Of a DNA stretch of 41,710 bases, positions 15,807 to 23,795 are shown one piece after another. Positions within the stretch are counted from its first letter, which is position 1; each line of letters begins with the position of its first letter. Position numbers and translations under genes: made by a program. This stretch comes from Clostridiales bacterium (GTDB lineage Bacteria > Bacillota > Clostridia > Peptostreptococcales > Anaerovoracaceae), in NCBI GenBank assembly GCA_015058145.1, contig SVCX01000008.1:1-41710 (forward strand). The letters are read 5' to 3'. The notes under the pieces are model-generated. The model had not been told where the DNA came from. It was given only the letters and a program-made list of their open reading frames with translations, and ran no database searches.

Positions 15807-16559
15807 TTAGACCTTGTCGATGATTTGCCGCTCCGCTTTGCTGAACCTCTTCGTCCCGTCCTCATTTTTATCGTTCCTGTGGGAGACGAACTCTTCGTAG
15901 AGATCCGGCCGCCGCTCCTTCGTCAGTCTGAGCGACTGCTCCAGTTTCCACAGGGCGATATTCTGATGGTTGCCGCTGGTGAGCACCTCCGGCACCTCCA
16001 TGCCTCGATACTCTCTCGGCTGCGTGTACTGAGGATGTTCCAGCAGCCCCGAGTACACCGATTCATTCAGCGCTGAATCTTCGTTTCCCAAAACCCCCGG
16101 AATGAGTCTGGCCACGCTGTCGATGAGCACCATGGCCGGAAGTTCTCCGCCGGTGAGCACATAGTCTCCGATGGAGATTTCCTCCGCACCCCAATAATCC
16201 AACACCCTCTGATCCACGCCTTCGTAGTGGCCGCAGAGAATGACGAAGCTGTCCAGCTGCGCCAGCTCTCTGATTTTCTCCTCATCGAGAATCTTTCCCC
16301 GCGGAGACATGTAGATCACTTTTTTTGCTTTTGCATCCACGCTCTCCAGGGCACCGAAGATCGGGTCGGCCATCATGACCATACCGCCGCCTCCGCCGAA
16401 CGGATAATCGTCGGCCCGGTTGTGCTTGTCACGCGAAAAATCACGGATGTCCGTGAGTCTGATGTCCAGTATTCCCTTGTCCGCCGCTCTGCCCAGAATG
16501 CTCTCCTCCGTAACCGGCCGGAACATTTCAGGGAATAGCGTCAGCACGTCGATCTTCAT
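15807..16559 (-). CDS. trmD: tRNA (guanine-N1-)-methyltransferase
   Basis: TrmD (250 residues) methylates G37 of tRNAs next to the anticodon using SAM, preventing +1 frameshifts. N-terminal SPOUT knot domain: MKIDVLTLFPEMF, DYPFGGGGGMVM, ILCGHYEGVDQRV and the knot region SIGDYVLTGGELPAM; a C-terminal helical domain follows. The ATG overlaps the rimM stop (ATGA). It is the last gene of the ylxM-ffh-rpsP-khpA-rimM-trmD operon. rplS, which often follows, is not present. Confidence 0.97.
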   Translation of the reverse strand: MKIDVLTLFPEMFRPVTEESILGRAADKGILDIRLTDIRDFSRDKHNRADDYPFGGGGGMVMMADPIFGALESVDAKAKKVIYMSPRGKILDEEKIRELAQLDSFVILCGHYEGVDQRVLDYWGAEEISIGDYVLTGGELPAMVLIDSVARLIPGVLGNEDSALNESVYSGLLEHPQYTQPREYRGMEVPEVLTSGNHQNIALWKLEQSLRLTKERRPDLYEEFVSHRNDKNEDGTKRFSKAERQIIDKV

Positions 16560-17050
16560 TCCAGCATTCCCTCGATGAGTCTGAACGTGACGCGTCGGGT
16601 CTGCGCGTCGATATCGAGCACAAAGGCAGGCACCTTCGGAATCAGCACCTGTTTGCCCTCGTCCGTTTCCACTTCAAAAATATCCTGGGCCGTGTTCTGA
16701 ATCAGATCTGTCACCTTGCCCAGATGAGAGCCATCCTCCAGAACGGCTTCCATTCCGATGAGGTCCCTGACGTAGTATTCTCCCTCAGGGAGCTCCGGCA
16801 GATCGTCCTCGGTAACGTAAAGAAGACTGCCTCTGGCCTTCTCGGCGGCGTTTCTGTCATTGATGCCTTCCAGGCCCAGCACAATCATGTTCTTCTGCTC
16901 TCTGACGCTTCTGACGGGCATGAGAACATCATCCACATAGATGGCTTCTGTGTCTTCATATATGTCCGGTCTGTCTGAATAGTTATAAACCTTGAGTTCT
17001 CCTTTCAGACCTACGGCACTGACGATCTTTCCGATGAGTATTTTTTCCAT
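16556..17050 (-). CDS. rimM: Ribosome maturation factor RimM
   Basis: RimM (164 residues) assists 30S head assembly by binding S19. The N-terminal barrel begins MEKILIGKIVSAVGLKGELKVYN; the PRC-barrel region has EYYVRDLIGMEAVLEDGSHLGKVTDLI and ends with IPKVPAFVLDID. I place the start at 17050 because the protein then begins like known RimM; longer in-frame starts at 17068 and 17086 exist. Ribosome binding sites are weak for all of them. A GGGGCATG/CATGCCCC hairpin (17062-17091) lies just upstream and may affect translation or mRNA stability. Confidence 0.94.
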   Translation of the reverse strand: MEKILIGKIVSAVGLKGELKVYNYSDRPDIYEDTEAIYVDDVLMPVRSVREQKNMIVLGLEGINDRNAAEKARGSLLYVTEDDLPELPEGEYYVRDLIGMEAVLEDGSHLGKVTDLIQNTAQDIFEVETDEGKQVLIPKVPAFVLDIDAQTRRVTFRLIEGMLE

Positions 17051-17061
17051 GACATTATCAC

Positions 17062-17091
17062 GGGGCATGCCGGCGTACTGCCTCATGCCCC
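17062..17091. promoter_or_regulatory. Hairpin between khpA and rimM
   Basis: Perfect 8-bp arms GGGGCATG (17062-17069) and CATGCCCC (17084-17091) with a 14-nt loop. No T run follows, so it is not a normal terminator; an RNA processing or translation-control element within the operon is more likely. Confidence 0.45.
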
Positions 17092-17104
17092 TGTATTACA
17101 GTCT

Positions 17105-17335
17105 CTATTGAACTATTTCTACAACTACTTTTGCGTTTGCTTTAGTTGCGGCTGCTTTGACAACAGTTCTTATTGCCTTTGCGATCCTGCCCTGCTTGCC
17201 GATGACTTTACCCATGTCGTCGGAAGCGACGCGAAGCTGAATAACAGTAGTGCCATTAGTCTCGGTCTCGGACACTTCAACAGCCTCCGGGTGTTCAACT
17301 AGCGACTTTGCAATTGCACTAACTAATTCTTTCAT
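17105..17335 (-). CDS. khpA: KH-domain RNA-binding protein KhpA
   Basis: Small KH-domain protein (76 residues; YlqC family) that acts with KhpB/Jag in RNA binding and cell elongation. The start MKELVSAIAKSLVEHPEAV and the GxxG-type loop GKVIGKQGRIAKAIRTVVKAA are diagnostic. It occupies the conserved slot between rpsP and rimM. GGTGAT precedes the ATG at 17335, 15 bp after the rpsP stop. Confidence 0.95.
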   Translation of the reverse strand: MKELVSAIAKSLVEHPEAVEVSETETNGTTVIQLRVASDDMGKVIGKQGRIAKAIRTVVKAAATKANAKVVVEIVQ

Positions 17336-17350
17336 TGGATCACCGCTTTC

Positions 17351-17590
17351 TTAAAGTATACCGGCCTGCTTGAACAGCTTCTTGACTGTCTCTGTAGGCT
17401 GCGCACCTGTCTCCAGCCACTTCTTGGCTGATTCTTCATTGATCTTGATTTCAACAGGATCCTTCAGCGGTGCATAGTATCCCAGCTCCTCGATGAACTT
17501 GCCGTCTCTGGATGCTCTGGCGTCTGCTACGACTACTCTGTAGAAAGGCTTCTTGTGCGCGCCCATTCTCTTCAATCTGATTTTTACCAT
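17351..17590 (-). CDS. rpsP: Small ribosomal subunit protein bS16
   Basis: Ribosomal protein S16 (79 residues), an early-assembly 30S protein. The start [41 protein letters not shown] is unmistakable. GGAGGAGAAAAGTA precedes the ATG at 17590. Member of the ffh-rpsP-khpA-rimM-trmD operon. Confidence 0.97.
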   Translation of the reverse strand: MVKIRLKRMGAHKKPFYRVVVADARASRDGKFIEELGYYAPLKDPVEIKINEESAKKWLETGAQPTETVKKLFKQAGIL

Positions 17591-17644
17591 TACTTTTCTC
17601 CTCCTGATATTTATTATTAATTCTCTTGAATGGTTTAACTGTTT

Positions 17645-18991
17645 TTACTGGAACCCTCTGAATCCGCCGAACATGCGGCTCATCTTCGCCGCCTGCTTCG
17701 GGTTCATCATCTGTTTCATCATCTTCCGCGACTCTTCATATCTCTTGACGAGCTGGTTGATCTTCTGAACCGGCTGTCCCGATCCCGCCGCGATTCTCTT
17801 CCTCCTGCTGGCGTTGAGGAGATTCGGATCATCTCTCTCCGCCTTCGTCATGGACTGGATGATAGCCTCGAAGCATTTGAAGTCCTGTTCGCTCTGTTCG
17901 ATGTTCACGTTCTTGTTGCCCGAGACGCCCGGCAGCATGTCGAGCATCTTGGCGATGCCTCCCATGTTCCGGATCTGTCCCATCTGCTCCAGGAAGTCCT
18001 CGAGGGTGAACTTGTTCTTCTTGATCTTCTCCTCGAGCTTGGCGGCCTGCTCTTCGTCGTAGTCCTCCTGCGCCTTCTCGATGAGGGACATCATGTCACC
18101 CATGCCCAGGATACGGCTGGCCATTCTCTCCGGATGGAACTCGTCGAGCTCATCCATCTTCTCACCCATACCGACGAACTTGATCGGTCTGCCTGTGACC
18201 TTCTTCGTGGAGAGCGCGGCACCGCCTCTGGAGTCACCGTCCATCTTGGTCATGATGACGCCGTCGATTCCCAAAGCCTCGTTGAAGCCCTCCGCCGCGT
18301 TGACCGCGTCCTGACCGGTCAGTGCGTCGACGACGAGCAGAATCTCATGCGGCTTGATTTCCTTCTTGAGGACCTTCAGTTCCTCCATGAGCTCTTCGTC
18401 AATCTGCAGACGTCCGGCCGTGTCGACGATCAGAACGTTGTAACCCTTGACCTCCGCTTCCTTGATTGCTGCCTTTGCAATCTTGGCCGGGTCCTTGGTG
18501 TCCCGCATGGTGAAGACCGGTACGTCCACGCTCTGTCCTACGACCTCCAACTGGTCGATCGCCGCCGGCCTGTAGATGTCGCACGCGCAGAGCATCGGCT
18601 TCTTGCCGTTCTTCACGAGCCACTTGGCCAGCTTGCCGCAGGTGGTCGTCTTACCAGTACCCTGCAGACCTACCATCATGTAGACCGTGAATCCCTTCGG
18701 CGAGTACGTCAGCTTGCTGCTGGCGCCTCCCATCAGCTCGACCAGCTGATCGTTTACGATTTTGATGACCTGCTGGGCCGGAGTCAGGCTCTTCATGACC
18801 TCCTCGCCAAGAGCTTTCTCCTTGACGTCGGCCACGAACTCCTTGACGACCTTGAAGTTGACATCCGCTTCGAGGAGGGCCAGTTTGACTTCCCTCATGG
18901 CCGCGTTGATGTCTGCTTCGGTCAGGCTTCCCTTGCCTTTGAGCCCCTTGAAGACGCCCTGCAGTTTATCCGATAATCCTTCAAATGCCAA
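17645..18991 (-). CDS. ffh: Signal recognition particle protein Ffh
   Basis: GTPase subunit of the signal recognition particle (448 residues), which binds 4.5S/scRNA and signal sequences and docks with FtsY. N domain at 1-90, G domain with P-loop GLQGTGKTTTCGKLA, DTAGRLQIDEELM and TKMDGDSRGGAAL, then a Met-rich M domain (about 300-448) ending KQAAKMSRMFGG. The start codon is TTG at 18991, preceded by AAGGAG 7 bases away; the ylxM stop overlaps this ribosome binding site. The ylxM-ffh pairing is standard. Confidence 0.97.
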   Translation of the reverse strand: MAFEGLSDKLQGVFKGLKGKGSLTEADINAAMREVKLALLEADVNFKVVKEFVADVKEKALGEEVMKSLTPAQQVIKIVNDQLVELMGGASSKLTYSPKGFTVYMMVGLQGTGKTTTCGKLAKWLVKNGKKPMLCACDIYRPAAIDQLEVVGQSVDVPVFTMRDTKDPAKIAKAAIKEAEVKGYNVLIVDTAGRLQIDEELMEELKVLKKEIKPHEILLVVDALTGQDAVNAAEGFNEALGIDGVIMTKMDGDSRGGAALSTKKVTGRPIKFVGMGEKMDELDEFHPERMASRILGMGDMMSLIEKAQEDYDEEQAAKLEEKIKKNKFTLEDFLEQMGQIRNMGGIAKMLDMLPGVSGNKNVNIEQSEQDFKCFEAIIQSMTKAERDDPNLLNASRRKRIAAGSGQPVQKINQLVKRYEESRKMMKQMMNPKQAAKMSRMFGGFRGFQ

Positions 18992-19002
18992 TTTGTTTCT
19001 CC

Positions 19003-19362
19003 TTAGATTTCCAGCTGTTCGATCTCGCTGCGGATGTGCCGGAGCTTGCCCGCCACGTTGTCTTCCGCCGCCGCCATGCTGATGGCGCCGTCGATCTCCG
19101 CACTGATGTTTCCGATGGCCTCTCTGGTGGCACTGAACCGCTCGACCAGGCCGAGCTTGCGCTCATACTCTTCCAAAGCCTTCTGAGCCTTGTGCAGCGC
19201 ATCGTGCACACCCTGTCTGCTGATCCCGAACTCCTCCGCGATCTCCGCAAGACTCAGGTTCTCTTCGTTATACAGCTCCATGACTTCCTTCTGGCGCTGG
19301 GTGAGCAGCTCTCCATAGAAATCGTAGAGCAGACTTTGTCTCGTAACATCGTCGAACTTCAT
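19003..19362 (-). CDS. ylxM: YlxM-type helix-turn-helix partner of SRP
   Basis: YlxM/p13 family protein (about 119 residues), a sigma-70 region-4-like helix-turn-helix protein reported to stimulate SRP function in Gram-positive bacteria. LLTQRQKEVMELYNEENLSLAEIAEEFGISRQGVHDALHKAQ is diagnostic; a coiled C-terminal region follows. The ATG at 19362 is chosen because AAGGA lies about 8 bases upstream and the frame upstream contains the promoter (19408-19436). First gene of the SRP-translation operon. Confidence 0.93.
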   Translation of the reverse strand: MKFDDVTRQSLLYDFYGELLTQRQKEVMELYNEENLSLAEIAEEFGISRQGVHDALHKAQKALEEYERKLGLVERFSATREAIGNISAEIDGAISMAAAEDNVAGKLRHIRSEIEQLEI

Positions 19363-19377
19363 GTCTGAATCCTTCAT

Positions 19378-19436
19378 GTGACAAGTTCTATCACTTGACA
19401 CTCCGCTAGTATACCCTGCTCGGCGCGGCGTGTCAA
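19378..19436 (-). promoter_or_regulatory. Near-consensus promoter and start-site dyad of the ylxM-ffh operon
   Basis: Minus-strand TTGACA (19431-19436), 17-bp spacer, TATACT (19408-19413), the strongest sigma-A promoter in the window. An imperfect dyad GTGTCAAGT/ACTTGTCAC (19378-19401) begins at the predicted transcript start; it could be a 5' stem in the mRNA or an operator. Confidence 0.85.
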
Positions 19437-19487
19437 GCATTATTGCTTAACAAACTCATGGACTGCTTCCACTCGCGCCTCGCACCC

Positions 19488-19760
19488 TCATGAACAGGAA
19501 ACGAAATATCAAGGGCTATAGCTTTTGTTTTCATGAAAGAGGCCTTGTCAGGTTGTGTATATCATGAAGGGCTAACGGTATATCAAGGGTTTTGGCCGAT
19601 CCTTTCATGAGAATGACTCCATTCGGCTATATATATCATGAAGGGCCAACGGTGTATCAAGGATTCTGGCCATTCCTTTCATGAGAGAGGCCTAATCTGG
19701 TTGTGTATATCATGAAAAACCAACGTCATATCAAGGGCTCCAGCCATCTCCTTCATGAGA
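19488..19760. repeat. Tandem array 1 of 74-bp inverted-repeat units
   Basis: Four units start with TCATGAA at 19488, 19562, 19636 and 19710, exactly 74 bp apart. A second TCATGA lies 43 bp into each unit, making an inverted repeat TCATGAAGGG...CCTTTCATGA with a loop of about 29 nt. Conserved positions inside are AACG near +13, ATCAAGG near +21 and GGCCAT-like near +33. Linkers of about 25 bp follow (often ending TTGTGTATA). A degenerate half unit (CTCATGG at 19455) precedes. 74 is not a multiple of three, so the array is non-coding. It fills the gap between the EIIC terminator and the ylxM promoter. Array 2 (40332-40593) is the same family. Confidence 0.9.
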
Positions 19761-19789
19761 ACGACTCTCCCCCGCCGCCACAATAGCAA

Positions 19790-19827
19790 TAAAACAGGGT
19801 CCGCACTGAACCATCAGCGCGAACCCC
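19790..19827 (-). terminator. Terminator after the EIIC-like gene
   Basis: Minus-strand long stem GGGTTCGCGCTGA / TTCAGTGCGGACCC with G-T pairs and a short loop, followed by TGTTTTATT. It lies about 27 bp past the stop. Confidence 0.75.
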
Positions 19828-19853
19828 GGAATTATCCATGTTATTTGTAACGC

Positions 19854-20942
19854 TTACAGCTTCAGATCGCCGTCCTTGACCCAGCCGAGTTTGCGAACGC
19901 CGGCGTGGAAGATCAGCGCGAGCACGGCAGGCAGGACGAAGGAAATCAGGATGAGGCCTGTCCAGTCAAAAGCTGTGATGGCTTCTCTGGTACCCGCTTC
20001 AATTTCAGCAACCCAACCGGTGTAGACGCCGATCTGACCGACGAGGCCGCATGTGCCCATGCCGGATGAAATCGGTGCGCCGTTCATTTCCATCTTAAAG
20101 AGGCAGGTTGCAATTGGTCCGGTGACGGCCGCTGCCAACGTAGGCGCGATCCAGACGCGTGGGTTTCTGACGATGTTGCCCATCTGCAGCATAGAAGTTC
20201 CGATGCCCTGTGAGATGAGGCCGCCCCATCTGTTCTCCCGGAAGGAGATGGCCGCGAAGCCGATCATCTGCGCGCAGCATCCTGCTACGGCTGCTCCTCC
20301 GGCCAGACCGGTGAGTCCAAATGCGGCGCAGATGGCCGCCGATGAAATTGGCAGCGTGAGGCACATACCGACGACGACAGCAACGATGATTCCCATGAGG
20401 AATGGCTGCAGTTCCGTCGCCCACATGATGAGATTTCCGATGTACATGGCCGCGGCGCCGATTGGCGGCGCGATGAGCCAGGACAAGAAGACGCCGACGC
20501 CTATGGTAACGATCGGGGTCACGAGGATATCGATCTTCGTCTCTTTGGAAACCATCTTTCCTATTTCAGCGGCGATGATTGCGATGAACAGTACGGACAA
20601 TGGACCGCCCGCCCCTCCAAGGGTGTTCGCCGCGTAACCTACGGAGATCATGGAGAACAGCACCAGAGGCGGACATTTGAGCGCGTAGCCGATGGCCACG
20701 GCCATGGCCGGTCCGCACATCGCCATTGCGATGCCTCCAACCGTGTAGGACGTCTCGCCGACAGTGGCTACTGCCTTTGTAAGAAAGCCTATGTTGAACT
20801 GCGTTCCTATGGTGTTCAGGATTGTACCTACAAGCAACGAGCAGAACAGGCCCTGGGCCATTGCGCCGAGAGCGTCTATTCCATATCTCTTGAGAGAAAT
20901 CTCGATGTCTTTGCGTTTGAGAAAGTCTCTGAATTTGTTCAT
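19854..20942 (-). CDS. PTS EIIC-type membrane permease (PTS_EIIC_2)
   Basis: Integral membrane protein (362 residues, about 9-10 hydrophobic segments) of the PTS_EIIC_2 family, related to sugar PTS IIC transporters. Typical features are SLKRYGIDALGAMAQGLFCSLLVGTIL at the start, GGIAMAMCGPAMAVAIGYAL, and the Gly-rich C-terminal part PISSGMGTCGLVGQIGVY. No EIIA, EIIB or cognate sugar enzyme is nearby, so transport chemistry and substrate are unknown; stand-alone members may not be phosphotransferase-driven. The ATG at 20942 (MNKFRDFL) is chosen for GGAGGTAAAG just upstream. Promoter at 20985-21014. Confidence 0.88.
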   Translation of the reverse strand: MNKFRDFLKRKDIEISLKRYGIDALGAMAQGLFCSLLVGTILNTIGTQFNIGFLTKAVATVGETSYTVGGIAMAMCGPAMAVAIGYALKCPPLVLFSMISVGYAANTLGGAGGPLSVLFIAIIAAEIGKMVSKETKIDILVTPIVTIGVGVFLSWLIAPPIGAAAMYIGNLIMWATELQPFLMGIIVAVVVGMCLTLPISSAAICAAFGLTGLAGGAAVAGCCAQMIGFAAISFRENRWGGLISQGIGTSMLQMGNIVRNPRVWIAPTLAAAVTGPIATCLFKMEMNGAPISSGMGTCGLVGQIGVYTGWVAEIEAGTREAITAFDWTGLILISFVLPAVLALIFHAGVRKLGWVKDGDLKL

Positions 20943-20984
20943 CTTTACCTCCGTGAACCAATCATCTATTTCTTCAGCCGAATC

Positions 20985-21014
20985 ATTATAACACTTGCTG
21001 TCAACCTTCACCAA
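20985..21014 (-). promoter_or_regulatory. Predicted promoter of the EIIC-like gene
   Basis: Consensus TATAAT (20985-20990) with weak TTGGTG (21009-21014) at 18-bp spacing; it overlaps the last codons of the upstream MetH-activation gene. Confidence 0.5.
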
Positions 21015-21729
21015 CCCCGCAGCGTTTTCCTTCTTTTCGAAGCGGACACTTATCCTTGAGCACGCACTCCTCGCAGGTGGCCAGCCGGCCGGTGACCGGA
21101 TGGTCCGCCAATCCCATGATCGCGGTAACAGATTTGGACGGACTCATCATGAAGCCTTTGCTTAAGGTGATGCCAAGCTGCCGCTGTGCGTCGAGAAGTT
21201 CCAGCACCTGGGTCTGCATCTCCAGAGGAGAATCGCCGTAGCCCGGACTGAACCGACTTGTCAAAAACACCGAATCGCTATTCGGGCCCAGTGCTTCATC
21301 GGAGGCCAGTTCCTCACGGATTTGTTCCTCGGCCAGGTTCGTCGCCATCTCCGCCATCACGGACGCGCCGCAGTCGATGACCACGCTGAGAGCGATCTTA
21401 CTCCCCTGGGTTTCGGAAATGAGTTCATCCACTCCATTCCCCAGGGTGACGGCCATGAGCACGAGACGATCGCAGCCTTCCAGATGCTTTGCGAGGGATA
21501 CGCCCTGTACCTGCAGGCCGCCGGCGTCCAGAACAACATATGTGAACGCAGGCCGCGCCGCTTCAAAGAGCATGATCTCCGCCTCGTCCATCTGCTCTGT
21601 CAGACGATCGAGAGACACACGCATCTTCTCATCCGTCTCCGCCTTCTTACGGTGCTCCTCGCTGACGCCCAAAAGCCTCAGCCACGTCTCCCGATTCAGT
21701 TTTCTTTCCTGCGAAAATCTGATTTCCAT
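21001..21729 (-). CDS. B12-dependent methionine synthase activation-domain protein
   Basis: About 242-residue stand-alone version of the MetH reactivation domain (Met_synt_B12), which uses SAM and reduced flavodoxin to remethylate oxidised cob(II)alamin in full-length MetH. SRFSPGYGDSPLEMQ and GFMMSPSKSVTAIMGLA match the SAM-binding RxSPGYG...SP..S signature. The C-terminus adds a Cys cluster (CEECVLKDKCPLRKEGKRC), suggesting a metal or Fe-S site. MetH itself is not in this window. ATG 21729 fits the family start; the longer open frame overlaps the divergent gene. No ribosome binding site is visible, and the promoter (21736-21764) predicts a leaderless mRNA. Confidence 0.87.
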   Translation of the reverse strand: MEIRFSQERKLNRETWLRLLGVSEEHRKKAETDEKMRVSLDRLTEQMDEAEIMLFEAARPAFTYVVLDAGGLQVQGVSLAKHLEGCDRLVLMAVTLGNGVDELISETQGSKIALSVVIDCGASVMAEMATNLAEEQIREELASDEALGPNSDSVFLTSRFSPGYGDSPLEMQTQVLELLDAQRQLGITLSKGFMMSPSKSVTAIMGLADHPVTGRLATCEECVLKDKCPLRKEGKRCGVGEG

Positions 21730-21735
21730 AGCATA

Positions 21736-21764
21736 AGTATACTCTCGCTGCGACAAGAAGTCAT
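21736..21764 (-). promoter_or_regulatory. Promoter giving a second predicted leaderless mRNA
   Basis: Minus-strand ATGACT (21759-21764), 17-bp spacer, TATACT (21736-21741); the -10 ends six bases before the ATG at 21729. Confidence 0.6.
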
Positions 21765-21765
21765 C

Positions 21766-21794
21766 TTGAAGATTTTGCGCGTGTGTACTAAAAT
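21766..21794 (+). promoter_or_regulatory. Predicted promoter of the membrane protein-CaiB pair
   Basis: TTGAAG (21766-21771), 17-bp spacer, TAAAAT (21789-21794), then AGGAGG before the ATG at 21820. Confidence 0.65.
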
Positions 21795-21819
21795 TTATTA
21801 TGTTAGGAGGCAGTGAAAA

Positions 21820-22593
21820 ATGGGCAAGCGATTCAAACGAATATCTGTTGTCATGATCGCACATTACATAAGTCTTACCTGGCGCTCAGCCCTGTGCGTC
21901 ACGCTTCTTATTATCTGGCTTGGCGGCATCATTAACGGAAGCGAATCCATCCTGTATCACTTCGAGGAGCACGGGTTCCTCATGGGAATCCTTTGGGTGC
22001 TCTTTATGGGTGAGATGATCGCCCGCTTCTTCCCGTCCGGCATCCGGAGCCCGGGCTGTCAGAAACAGTTCGCCCACAACTTCAAAAAGACAGGCAATAC
22101 AGAAATCATGGTGGCGGACAACCATGCCACTGTTCTGGTCGTGTTCGCCTGGATTCTGTTCAACGGATTTTTTGGAGCGTTGCATATGGTCGGCGTGCTG
22201 AACGACGACTTCATGTTGCTTCTGTGTTCCCTGTTTTCCGTGGGCGACATGATCTGCATTCTGTTCTTCTGTCCGTTCCAGAGCTGGTTCTTCAAGAACC
22301 GGTGCTGCGTTTCATGCCGCATCTACAACTGGGACTTCGCCATGATGTTCACCCCGCTGTTCTTCGTGCCGGGTCTGTACACCTGGAGTCTCCTTGGAGT
22401 CGCCATCGTGCTCCTGGTCGTCTGGGAGATCATGTTCTTCCTGCACCCGGAGCGGTTCTCCGAGAACACCAACGCGTTCCTCTCCTGCGACGGCTGCACG
22501 GAGAAACTCTGCAGACACAAGAGACAGCTCCGCTCCCTCTGGAAGAAAAACGAGCAGTTCTTCACCAAGAGAATCAGACTGCTGAAAGGATAG
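21820..22593 (+). CDS. Conserved membrane protein of unknown function
   Basis: A 257-residue protein with about five predicted membrane segments (near 20-38, 50-66, 103-122, 130-150 and 175-205) and cytoplasmic basic ends. The conserved-looking core is CPFQSWFFKNRCCVSCRIYNWD (in two parts around residues 151-172), and a C-terminal motif HPERFSENTNAFLSCDGCTEKLCRHKRQL carries a CxxCxxxxC cysteine group, suggesting metal binding or redox chemistry. I recall similar uncharacterised proteins in Clostridia but can name no family. GGAGG precedes the ATG. It is 6 bp upstream of a CoA racemase/transferase gene on the same strand, so the two probably form an operon. Confidence 0.8.
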   Translation: MGKRFKRISVVMIAHYISLTWRSALCVTLLIIWLGGIINGSESILYHFEEHGFLMGILWVLFMGEMIARFFPSGIRSPGCQKQFAHNFKKTGNTEIMVADNHATVLVVFAWILFNGFFGALHMVGVLNDDFMLLLCSLFSVGDMICILFFCPFQSWFFKNRCCVSCRIYNWDFAMMFTPLFFVPGLYTWSLLGVAIVLLVVWEIMFFLHPERFSENTNAFLSCDGCTEKLCRHKRQLRSLWKKNEQFFTKRIRLLKG

Positions 22594-22599
22594 ACATCA

Positions 22600-23778
22600 A
22601 TGGGATCACTTGACGGACTGAAAGTACTCGACTTTTCCACTCTGCTGCCCGGTCCCTACGCATCTCTGATGCTGGCCGACATGGGCGCGGAGGTTCTGAC
22701 CATAAGTTCCCCGAGCAAATACGATCTGGTACAGCACTACGGCGCCGAAATCGAAGGCACCGGTATTTCCGCGTGCAGCGCCTGGCTCGGACGCAATAAG
22801 AAGACGATGTTTCTGAATCTGAAGACCGCGGAGGGCAAGGAAATCGTCCGCCGTCTCATCTCCGACTACGACATTGTTCTGGAACAATTCCGGCCCGGCG
22901 TCATGCAAAAGCTCGGGCTGGGTTTTGATGAATTGCGGGCGTTGAACCCGCGCCTGATCTACTGCTCCCTTACGGGATACGGTCAGACCGGTCCTTTGGC
23001 AGATGCGGCCGGGCACGACATCAACTACATGTCCCGCAGCGGTATCATCTCGCACGCCGGCCGCACATCGGACGGCCCGTCCCTGATGAACTTCCAGATT
23101 GCGGACATCGCCGCCGGTTCCATGAATGCGGTCATTGGGATTCTGGCCGCCGTCTACCACCGGGAGCAAACCGGGCAGGGACAGTTTATCGACATCTCCA
23201 TGATGGACGGCTGCGTCCCTTTCAACAGTCTGGACGGCGCAGACTTCCTCGTCTCCGGCAGGCAGCCTGTCCGGGAAGGCGAAATGCTGAACGGCGGATG
23301 CATGTATGATTACTACGAAACCAGCGACGGCGGTTACATGAGCGTCGGTTCCCTGGAGCCGAAGTTCTGGGAAAACTTCTGCCGGTGCCTGGGACGCGAA
23401 GACCTGATTGCGGGTACGGTCTCGCCGGAGAACGCCGGCGAAATCAAGGAGCAGATTCGGGCGATCTTCCGCACGAAGACGCGGGACGAATGGAGCGAGA
23501 TTTTCAAGAACGCGGACGCCTGCGTGCAACCTGTCATGGATCTGAACGAATCCCTGCTGCAGGACGAGCAGGTCCGGGCGCGGGAGATGGTCGTCGAGGT
23601 CGGGATGCCTTTGCATGAGGATGTGAAGGTGAAGCAGATGGCCACTGCCGTCAAACTCAGCGGGACGCCGTGCGAATACCGGCACGCTGGTTACCCGCCG
23701 GGATATCACACACGGGAGGTCATCGAGTCTTTGGGATTCGACTACGATACACTAAAAGAAAAAGGCGTGTTCGACTGA
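22600..23778 (+). CDS. CaiB/BaiF-family CoA racemase or transferase
   Basis: Family III CoA-transferase / alpha-methylacyl-CoA racemase fold (392 residues, cytosolic, usually an interlocked dimer). DFSTLLPGPYASLMLADMGAEVL and EQFRPGVMQKLGLGFDELRALNPRLIYCSLTGYGQTGP are typical. His139 (in AAGHDINYMS) and Asp169 (in QIADIAAGSM) have the same 30-residue spacing as the AMACR acid-base pair His126/Asp156, favouring racemase activity; Asp140 corresponds to the transferase nucleophile, so either reaction is possible. The substrate is unknown. AAAGGATAGACATCA precedes the ATG. Second gene of the pair with the membrane protein. Confidence 0.92.
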   Translation: MGSLDGLKVLDFSTLLPGPYASLMLADMGAEVLTISSPSKYDLVQHYGAEIEGTGISACSAWLGRNKKTMFLNLKTAEGKEIVRRLISDYDIVLEQFRPGVMQKLGLGFDELRALNPRLIYCSLTGYGQTGPLADAAGHDINYMSRSGIISHAGRTSDGPSLMNFQIADIAAGSMNAVIGILAAVYHREQTGQGQFIDISMMDGCVPFNSLDGADFLVSGRQPVREGEMLNGGCMYDYYETSDGGYMSVGSLEPKFWENFCRCLGREDLIAGTVSPENAGEIKEQIRAIFRTKTRDEWSEIFKNADACVQPVMDLNESLLQDEQVRAREMVVEVGMPLHEDVKVKQMATAVKLSGTPCEYRHAGYPPGYHTREVIESLGFDYDTLKEKGVFD

Positions 23779-23786
23779 ACACGCCT
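23763..23786. terminator. Hairpin between convergent genes
   Basis: Perfect arms AGGCGTGTTC/GAACACGCCT with a 4-nt loop; the CaiB-family stop codon lies in the loop and 3' arm. Tails are short on both strands, so termination strength is uncertain. Confidence 0.6.
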
Positions 23787-23795
23787 CTTATATTG

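Noticed and set aside
17105-19440. 4.5S/scRNA gene near ffh
   Set aside because: No GGAA/GNAR-tetraloop SRP Alu or domain-IV hairpin was seen in the gaps around ffh.
19488-19760. CRISPR array
   Set aside because: Units are 74 bp with diverged repeats over their whole length and internal palindromes; there are no identical repeats separated by unique spacers and no cas genes.
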